Assembly: GCA_001695595.3 (NCBI GenBank)
Contig: MBPM02000178.1
Coordinates: 1-64,000 of the forward strand
Source: Plasmopara viticola
Taxonomy: Eukaryota; Oomycota; Peronosporomycetes; Peronosporales; Peronosporaceae
DNA length: 64,000 nucleotides
Reading direction: 5' to 3'
The first letter of the stretch is position 1. Each line of letters starts with the position of its first letter. The notes below the pieces were generated by a model. It was given only the letters and a program-made list of their open reading frames with translations, did not search any database and had not been told where the DNA came from. The translations under genes were made by a program, and so were the position numbers. This document shows, piece after piece, positions 51,720-62,200 of this stretch.

Positions 51720-54000
51720 ATACGTCGTTTCTATCGGTTTAGACATGCACAGACGTAGTTAAGCCACAACGCGGTGTAAACGCATTCTTTTGACGGGCTG
51801 AGACGCTGAATGGTTACAGATACGTCATTGCTATCGGTCTAGATATGCATAGACGTAATAGAGCCACAACGCAGTGTATAAGCATAGTTTTGAAGCGCTA
51901 AGACGCCGTATGGCCACCGATACGTCCTTTCTATCGGTCTAGACATGCACAGACGTAGTTAAGCCACAACGCAGTGTATAAACATTCTTTTGACGCGCTG
52001 AGACGCCGAATGGTTACAGATACGTCCTTGCTATCGATCTAGACATGCACAGACGTAGTTAAGCCACAACGCAGTGTACACGCATTCTTATGAAGCGCTG
52101 AGACGCTGTATGACCACAGATACGTTATTTCTATCCGTCTAGACATATACAGACGTACTTAAGACTCAGCTCAGTGTACACGTATTCTTTTGACGCGCTG
52201 AGACGCTGTATGGCCACCGATACGTCCTTTCTTTCGATCTAGACATGCACAGACGTAGTTAAGCCACAACGTAGTGTACATGCATTATTTTGACGAGCTG
52301 AGACGCTGAATGGTTACAGATACGTCATTTCTTTCGGTCTAGACATGCACAGACGCAATAGAGCCACAACGCAGTGTATAAGCATACTTATGACGCGCTG
52401 AGACGCTGTATGGCCACAGATACGTCCTTTCTTTCAGTCTATACAAAACAGACGTAGTTAAGCCACAACGAAGTGTATAAACATTCTTTTGACGCGCTGA
52501 GACGCTGTATGGCCACAGATACGTCCTTTCAATCGGTCTGGACATGCACAGACGCAAGAGAGCCACAACGTAGTGTATAAGCATACTTTAGAAGCGCTGA
52601 GACGCTGTATGACCACCGATACGTCCTTTTTTTCGATCTAGACATGCACAGACGCAATTGAGCCACAACGCAGTGTAAAAGCATACTTATGACGCGCTGA
52701 GACTCTGTATGGCCACAGATACGTCCTTTCTTTCAGTCTAGACGAAACAGACGTAGTTAAGCCACAACGCAGTGTACACGCATTCTTTTGACGAGCTGAG
52801 ACGCTGAATGGCTACAGATACGTCCTTGCTATCCATCTAGACATGCATACACGCAATAGAGCCACAACGCAGTGTACACGCATTCTTTTGACGCGCTGAG
52901 ACGCTGTATGGTCACAGATACGTCCTTTCTATCGGTCTAGACATGCACAGACGCAAGAGAGCCACAACGTAGTGTATAAGCATACTTTAGAAGCGCTGAG
53001 ACGCTGTATGACCACCGATACGTCCTTTCTTTCGATCTAGACATGCACAGATGCAATTGAGCCACAACGCAGTGTATAAGCATACTTATGACGCGCTGAG
53101 ACTCTGTATGGCCACAGATACGTCCTTTTTATCGGTCTAGACATGCACAGACGTTGTTAAGCCACAGCGAAGTGTATAAACATTCTTTTGACGCGCTGAG
53201 ACGCTGTATGGCCACAGATACGTCCTTTCAATCGGTCTAGACATGCACAGACGCAAGAGAGCCACAACGTAGTGTATAAGCATACTTTAGAAGCGCTGAG
53301 ACGCTGTATGACCATCGATACGTCCTTTCTTTCGATCTAGACATGCACAGACGCAATTGAGCCACAACGCAGTGTATAAGCATACTTATGACGCGCTGAG
53401 ACGCTGAATGGCCACAGATACGTCCTTTCTATCGGTCTAGACATGCACAGACGTAGTTAAGCCACAACGCAGTGTACACGCAATCTTTTGACGCGCTGAG
53501 ACGCGCTATGGCCACAGATACGTCCTTTATATCGGTCTAGACATGGACAGACGTAGTCAAGCCACAACGCAGTGTATAAGCATACTGTTGAAGCTCTAAG
53601 ACGCCGTATGGCCACATATACGTCCTTTCTTTCGGTCTAGACATGCACAGATGCAATAGAGCCACAACGTAGTGTATAAGCATTCTTTTGACGAGCTGAG
53701 ACGCTGAATGGCTACAGATACGTCCTTGCTATCCGTCTAGACATGCATACACGCAATAGAGCCACAACGCAGTGTACACGCATTCTTTTGACGCGCTGAG
53801 ACGCTGTATGGTCACAGATACGTCCTTTCTATCGGTCTAGACATGCACAGACGCAAGAGAGCCACAACGTAGTGTATAAGCATACTTTAGAAGCGCTGAG
53901 ACGCTGTATGACCACCGATAAGTCCTTTCTTTCGATCTAGACATGCACAGACGCAATTGAGCCACAACGCAGTGTATAAGCATACTTATGACGCGCTGAG
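51720..54000. repeat. Island of left-type monomers in the trimer array
   Basis: Between trimers lie monomers typical of the left half of the window: 'gaatggttacagatacg', 'ccttgctatc', tails 'tacacgcattcttttgacg'. They are interspersed with single b-type trimers. The island is repeated at 59,290-61,570. It contains the dispersed block at 53,500-53,830 that also exists near 20 and 40 kb. Confidence 0.86.
53500..53830. repeat. Dispersed 4-mer block, also at 20, 40 and 61 kb
   Basis: Marked by 'catactgttgaagct', 'gacgccgtatggccacat', 'gcacagatgcaa' and 'ggctacagatacgtccttgc' in that order. The first marker lies at 19,908, 40,411, 53,581 and 61,152. The 20-kb and 40-kb copies extend over about 430 bp (19,860-20,290 and 40,360-40,790); the 53-kb and 61-kb copies lack one monomer. 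The last two are related by the 7.57-kb super-repeat. Confidence 0.88.
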
Positions 54001-57000
54001 ACTCTGTATGGCCACAGATACGTCCTTTCTTTCAGTCTATACAAAACAGACGTAGTTAAGCCACAACGAAGTGTATAAACATTCTTTTGGCGCGCTGAGA
54101 CGCTCTATGGCCACAGATACGTCCTTTCAATCGGTCTAAACATTCACAGACGTAATAGAGCTACAACGCAGTGTATAAGCATACTTTTGAAGCACTGAGA
54201 CGCTGAATGGCCACAGATACGTCCTTTCTTTCGATCTAGACATGCACAGACGTAGTTAAGCCACAACGCAGTGTATAAGCATACTTATGACGCGCTGAGA
54301 CGCTGAATGGCCACAGATACGTCCTTTCTTTCAGTCTATACAAAACAGACGTAGTTAAGCCACAGCGAAGTGTATAATTATTCTTTCGACGCGCTGAGAC
54401 GCTGTATGGCCACAGATACGTCCTTTCAATCGGTCTAGACATGCACAGACGCAAGAGAGCCACAACGTAGTGTATAAGCATACTTTAGAAGCGCTGAGAC
54501 GCTGTATGACCACCGATACGTCCTTTCTTTCGATCTAGACATGCACAGACGCAATTGAGCCACAACGCAGTGTATAAGCATACTTATGACGCGCTGAGAC
54601 TCTGTATGGCCACAGATACGTCCTTTCTTTCAGTCTATACAAAACAGACGTAGTTAAGCCACAACGAAGTGTATAAACATTCTTTTGGCGCGCTGAGACG
54701 CTCTATGGCCACAGATACGTCCTTTCAATCGGTCTAAACATTCACAGACGTAAAAGAGCTACAACGCAGTGTATAAGCATACTTTTGAAGCACTGAGACG
54801 CTGAATGGCCACAGATACGTCCTTTCTTTCGATCTAGACATGCACAGACGTAGTTAAGCCACAACGCAGTGTATAAGCATACTTATGACGCGCTGAGACG
54901 CTGACTGGCCACAGATACGTCCTTTCTTTCAGTCTATACAAAACAGACGTAGTTAAGCCACAGCGAAGTGTATAAACATTCTTTCGACGCGCTGAGACGC
55001 TGTATGGCCACAGATACGTCCTTTCAATCGGTCTAGACATGCACAGGCGCAAGAGAGCCACAACGTAGTGTATAAGCATACTTTAGAAGCGCTGAGACGC
55101 TGTATGACCACCGATACGTCCTTTCTTTCATCTAGACATGCACAGACGCAATTGAGCCACAACGCAGTGTATAAGCATACTTATGACGCGCTGAGACTCT
55201 GTATGGCCACAGATACGTCCTTTCTTTCAGTCTATACAAAACAGACGTAGTTAAGCCACAACGAAGTGTATAAACATTCTTTTGGCGCGCTGAGACGCTC
55301 TATGGCCACAGATACGTCCTTTCAATCGGTCTAAACATTCACAGACGTAAAAGAGCTACAACGCAGTGTATAAGCATACTTTTGAAGCACTGAGACGCTG
55401 AATGGCCACAGATACGTCCTTTCTTTCGATCTAGACATGCACAGACGTAGTTAAGCCACAACGCAGTGTATAAGCATACTTATGACGCGCTGAGACGCTG
55501 ACTGGCCACAGATACGTCCTTTCTTTCAGTCTATACAAAACAGACGTAGTTAAGCCACAACGAAGTGTATAAACATTCTTTTGGCGCGCTGAGACGCTCT
55601 ATGGCCACAGATACGTCCTTTCAATCGGTCTAAACATTCACAGACGTAATAGAGCTACAACGCAGTGTATAAGCATACTTTTGAAGCACTGAGACGCTGA
55701 ATGGCCACAGATACGTCCTTTCTTTCGATCTAGACATGCACAGACGTAGTTAAGCCACAACGCAGTGTATAAGCATACTTATGACGCGCTGAGACGCTGA
55801 ATGGCCACAGATACGTCCTTTCTTTCAGTCTATACAAAACAGACGTAGTTAAGCCACAGCGAAGTGTATAAACATTCTTTCGACGCGCTGAGACGCTGTA
55901 TGGCCACAGATACGTCCTTTCAATCGGTCTAGACATGCACAGACGCAAGAGAGCCACAACGTAGTGTATAAGCATACTTTAGAAGCGCTGAGACGCTGTA
56001 TGACCACGATACGTCCTTTCTTTCGATCTAGACATGCACAGACGCAATTGAGCCACAACGCAGTGTATAAGCATACTTATGACGCGCTGAGACTCTGTAT
56101 GGCCACAGATACGTCCTTTCTTTCAGTCTATACAAAACAGACGTAGTTAAGCCACAACGAAGTGTATAAACATTCTTTTGGCGCGCTGAGACGCTCTATG
56201 GCCACAGATACGTCCTTTCAATCGGTCTAAACATTCACAGACGTAAAAGAGCTACAACGCAGTGTATAAGCATACTTTTGAAGCACTGAGACGCTGAATG
56301 GCCACAGATACGTCCTTTCTTTCGATCTAGACATGCACAGACGTAGTTAAGCCACAACGCAGTGTATAAGCATACTTATGACGCGCTGAGACGCTGACTG
56401 GCCACAGATACGTCCTTTCTTTCAGTCTATACAAAACAGACGTAGTTAAGCCACAGCGAAGTGTATAAACATTCTTTCGACGCGCTGAGACGCTGTATGG
56501 CCACAGATACGTCCTTTCAATCGGTCTAGACATGCACAGACGCAAGAGAGCCACAACGTAGTGTATAAGCATACTTTAGAAGCGCTGAGACGCTGTATGA
56601 CCACCGATACGTCCTTTCTTTCGATCTAGACATGCACAGACGCAATTGAGCCACAACGCAGTGTATAAGCATACTTATGACGCGCTGAGACTCTGTATGG
56701 CCACAGATACGTCCTTTCTTTCAGTCTATACAAAACAGACGTAGTTAAGCCACAACGAAGTGTATAAACATTCTTTTGGCGCGCTGAGACGCTCTATGGC
56801 CACAGATACGTCCTTTCAATCGGTCTAAACATTCACAGACGTAAAAGAGCTACAACGCAGTGTATAAGCATACTTTTGAAGCACTGAGACGCTGAATGGC
56901 CACAGATACGTCCTTTCTTTCGATCTAGACATGCACAGACGTAGTTAAGCCACAACGCAGTGTATAAGCATACTTATGACGCGCTGAGACGCTGACTGGC

Positions 57001-59220
57001 CACAGATACGTCCTTTCTTTCAGTCTATACAAAACAGACGTAGTTAAGCCACAACGAAGTGTATAAACATTCTTTTGGCGCGCTGAGACGCTCTATGGCC
57101 ACAGATACGTCCTTTCAATCGGTCTAAACATTCACAGACGTAATAGAGCTACAACGCAGTGTATAAGCATACTTTTGAAGCACTGAGACGCTGAATGGCC
57201 ACAGATACGTCCTTTCTTTCGATCTAGACATGCACAGACGTAGTTAAGCCACAACGCAGTGTATAAGCATACTTATGACGCGCTGAGACGCTGAATGGCC
57301 ACAGATACGTCCTTTCTTTCAGTCTATACAAAACAGACGTAGTTAAGCCACAACGAAGTGTATAAACATTCTTTTGGCGCGCTGAGACGCTCTATGGCCA
57401 CAGATACGTCCTTTCAATCGGTCTAAACATTCACAGACGTAAAGAGCTACAACGCAGTGTATAAGCATACTTTTGAAGCACTGAGACGCTGAATGGCCAC
57501 AGATACGTCCTTTCTTTCGATCTAGACATGCACAGACGTAGTTAAGCCACAACGCAGTGTATAAGCATACTTATGACGCGCTGAGACGCTGACTGGCCAC
57601 AGATACGTCCTTTCTTTCAGTCTATACAAAACAGACGTAGTTAAGCCACAGCGAAGTGTATAAACATTCTTTCGACGCGCTGAGACGCTGTATGGCCACA
57701 GATACGTCCTTTCAATCGGTCTAGACATGCACAGGCGCAAGAGAGCCACAACGTAGTGTATAAGCATACTTTAGAAGCGCTGAGACGCTGTATGACCACG
57801 ATACGTCCTTTCTTTCGATCTAGACATGCACAGACGCAATTGAGCCACAACGCAGTGTATAAGCATACTTATGACGCGCTGAGACTCTGTATGGCCACAG
57901 ATACGTCCTTTCTTTCAGTCTATACAAAACAGACGTAGTTAAGCCACAACGAAGTGTATAAACATTCTTTTGGCGCGCTGAGACGCTCTATGGCCACAGA
58001 TACGTCCTTTCAATCGGTCTAAACATTCACAGACGTAAAAGAGCTACAACGCAGTGTATAAGCATACTTTTGAAGCACTGAGACGCTGAATGGCCACAGA
58101 TACGTCCTTTCTTTCGATCTAGACATGCACAGACGTAGTTAAGCCACAACGCAGTGTATAAGCATACTTATGACGCGCTGAGACGCTGACTGGCCACAGA
58201 TACGTCCTTTCTTTCAGTCTATACAAAACAGACGTAGTTAAGCCACAACGAAGTGTATAAACATTCTTTTGGCGCGCTGAGACGCTCTATGGCCACAGAT
58301 ACGTCCTTTCAATCGGTCTAAACATTCACAGACGTAATAGAGCTACAACGCAGTGTATAAGCATACTTTTGAAGCACTGAGACGCTGAATGGCCACAGAT
58401 ACGTCCTTTCTTTCGATCTAGACATGCACAGACGTAGTTAAGCCACAACGCAGTGTATAAGCATACTTATGACGCGCTGAGACGCTGAATGGCCACAGAT
58501 ACGTCCTTTCTTTCAGTCTATACAAAACAGACGTAGTTAAGCCACAGCGAAGTGTATAATTATTCTTTCGACGCGCTGAGACGCTGTATGGCCACAGATA
58601 CGTCCTTTCAATCGGTCTAGACATGCACAGACGCAAGAGAGCCACAACGTAGTGTATAAGCATACTTTAGAAGCGCTGAGACGCTGTATGACCACCGATA
58701 CGTCCTTTCTTTCGATCTAGACATGCACAGACGCAATTGAGCCACAACGCAGTGTATAAGCATACTTATGACGCGCTGAGACTCTGTATGGCCACAGATA
58801 CGTCCTTTCTTTCAGTCTATACAAAACAGACGTAGTTAAGCCACAACGAAGTGTATAAACATTCTTTTGGCGCGCTGAGACGCTCTATGGCCACAGATAC
58901 GTCCTTTCAATCGGTCTAAACATTCACAGACGTAAAAGAGCTACAACGCAGTGTATAAGCATACTTTTGAAGCACTGAGACGCTGAATGGCCACAGATAC
59001 GTCCTTTCTTTCGATCTAGACATGCACAGACGTAGTTAAGCCACAACGCAGTGTATAAGCATACTTATGACGCGCTGAGACGCTGATGGCCACAGATACG
59101 TCCTTTCTTTCAGTCTATACAAAACAGACGTAGTTAAGCCACAGCGAAGTGTATAAACATTCTTTCGACGCGCTGAGACGCTGTATGGCCACAGATACGT
59201 CCTTTCAATCGGTCTAAACA

Positions 59221-62200
59221 TTCACAGACGCAATAGAGCTACAACGCAGTGTATAAGCATACTTTTGAAGCACTGAGACGCGAATGGCCACAGATACGTC
59301 GTTTCTATCGGTTTAACATGCACAGACGTAGTTAAGCCACAACGCGTGTAAACGCATTCTTTTGACGGGCTGAGACGCTGAATGGTTACAGATACGTCAT
59401 TGCTATCGGTCTAGATATGCATAGACGTAATAGAGCCACAACGCAGTGTATAAGCATAGTTTTGAAGCGCTAAGACGCCGTATGGCCACCGATACGTCCT
59501 TTCTATCGGTCTAGACATGCACAGACGTAGTTAAGCCACAACGCAGTGTATAAACATTCTTTTGACGCGCTGAGACGCCGAATGGTTACAGATACGTCCT
59601 TGCTATCGATCTAGACATGCACAGACGTAGTTAAGCCACAACGCAGTGTACACGCATTCTTATGAAGCGCTGAGACGCTGTATGACCACAGATACGTTAT
59701 TTCTATCCGTCTAGACATATACAGACGTACTTAAGACTCAGCTCAGTGTACACGTATTCTTTTGACGCGCTGAGACGCTGTATGGCCACCGATACGTCCT
59801 TTCTTTCGATCTAGACATGCACAGACGTAGTTAAGCCACAACGTAGTGTACATGCATTATTTTGACGAGCTGAGACGCTGAATGGTTACAGATACGTCAT
59901 TCTTTCGGTCTAGACATGCACAGACGCAATAGAGCCACAACGCAGTGTATAAGCATACTTATGACGCGCTGAGACGCTGTATGGCCACAGATACGTCCTT
60001 TCTTTCAGTCTATACAAAACAGACGTAGTTAAGCCACAACGAAGTGTATAAACATTCTTTTGACGCGCTGAGACGCTGTATGGCCACAGATACGTCCTTT
60101 CAATCGGTCTGGACATGCACAGACGCAAGAGAGCCACAACGTAGTGTATAAGCATACTTTAGAAGCGCTGAGACGCTGTATGACCACCGATACGTCCTTT
60201 TTTTCGATCTAGACATGCACAGACGCAATTGAGCCACAACGCAGTGTAAAAGCATACTTATGACGCGCTGAGACTCTGTATGGCCACAGATACGTCCTTT
60301 CTTTCAGTCTAGACGAAACAGACGTAGTTAAGCCACAACGCAGTGTACACGCATTCTTTTGACGAGCTGAGACGCTGAATGGCTACAGATACGTCCTTGC
60401 TATCCATCTAGACATGCATACACGCAATAGAGCCACAACGCAGTGTACACGCATTCTTTTGACGCGCTGAGACGCTGTATGGTCACAGATACGTCCTTTC
60501 TATCGGTCTAGACATGCACAGACGCAAGAGAGCCACAACGTAGTGTATAAGCATACTTTAGAAGCGCTGAGACGCTGTATGACCACCGATACGTCCTTTC
60601 TTTCGATCTAGACATGCACAGATGCAATTGAGCCACAACGCAGTGTATAAGCATACTTATGACGCGCTGAGACTCTGTATGGCCACAGATACGTCCTTTT
60701 TATCGGTCTAGACATGCACAGACGTTGTTAAGCCACAGCGAAGTGTATAAACATTCTTTTGACGCGCTGAGACGCTGTATGGCCACAGATACGTCCTTTC
60801 AATCGGTCTAGACATGCACAGACGCAAGAGAGCCACAACGTAGTGTATAAGCATACTTTAGAAGCGCTGAGACGCTGTATGACCATCGATACGTCCTTTC
60901 TTTCGATCTAGACATGCACAGACGCAATTGAGCCACAACGCAGTGTATAAGCATACTTATGACGCGCTGAGACGCTGAATGGCCACAGATACGTCCTTTC
61001 TATCGGTCTAGACATGCACAGACGTAGTTAAGCCACAACGCAGTGTACACGCATTCTTTTGACGCGCTGAGACGCGCTATGGCCACAGATACGTCCTTTA
61101 TATCGGTCTAGACATGGACAGACGTAGTCAAGCCACAACGCAGTGTATAAGCATACTGTTGAAGCTCTAAGACGCCGTATGGCCACATATACGTCCTTTC
61201 TTTCGGTCTAGACATGCACAGATGCAATAGAGCCACAACGTAGTGTATAAGCATTCTTTTGACGAGCTGAGACGCTGAATGGCTACAGATACGTCCTTGC
61301 TATCGTCTAGACATGCACAAACGCAATAGAGCCACAACGCTGTGTACACGCATTCTTTTGACGCGCTGAGACGCTGTATGGTCACAGATACGTCCTTTCT
61401 ATCGGTCTAGACATGCACAGACGCAAGAGAGCCACAACGTAGTGTATAAGCATACTTTAGAAGCGCTGAGACGCTGTATGACCACCGATAAGTCCTTTCT
61501 TTCGATCTAGACATGCACAGACGCAATTGAGCCACAACGCAGTGTATAAGCATACTTATGACGCGCTGAGACTCTGTATGGCCACAGATACGTCCTTTCT
61601 TTCAGTCTATACAAAACAGACGTAGTTAAGCCACAACGAAGTGTATAAACATTCTTTTGGCGCGCTGAGACGCTCTATGGCCACAGATACGTCCTTTCAA
61701 TCGGTCTAAACATTCACAGACGTAATAGAGCTACAACGCAGTGTATAAGCATACTTTTGAAGCACTGAGACGCTGAATGGCCACAGATACGTCCTTTCTT
61801 TCGATCTAGACATGCACAGACGTAGTTAAGCCACAACGCAGTGTATAAGCATACTTATGACGCGCTGAGACGCTGAATGGCCACAGATACGTCCTTTCTT
61901 TCAGTCTATACAAAACAGACGTAGTTAAGCCACAGCGAAGTGTATAATTATTCTTTCGACGCGCTGAGACGCTGTATGGCCACAGATACGTCCTTTCAAT
62001 CGGTCTAGACATGCACAGACACAAGAGAGCCACAACGTAGTGTATAAGCATACTTTAGAAGCGCTGAGACGCTGTATGACCACCGATACGTCCTTTCTTT
62101 CGATCTAGACATGCACAGACGCAATTGAGCCACAACGCAGTGTATAAGCATACTTATGACGCGCTGAGACTCTGTATGGCCACAGATACGTCCTTTCTTT

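Larger units (their letters stand above)
51646..59220. repeat. 7.57-kb super-repeat, copy 1 (about 76 monomers)
   Basis: Matches 59,221 onward at a constant offset of 7,575 falling to about 7,570 bp (positions 51,646/59,221, 52,339/59,910, 53,581/61,152, 54,236/61,806, 55,730/63,300). It begins with a 2.4-kb island of left-type monomers and continues as trimers. Rare markers 'agatatgcatagacgtaat' and 'acttaagactcagctcag' occur once per copy. Confidence 0.93.
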
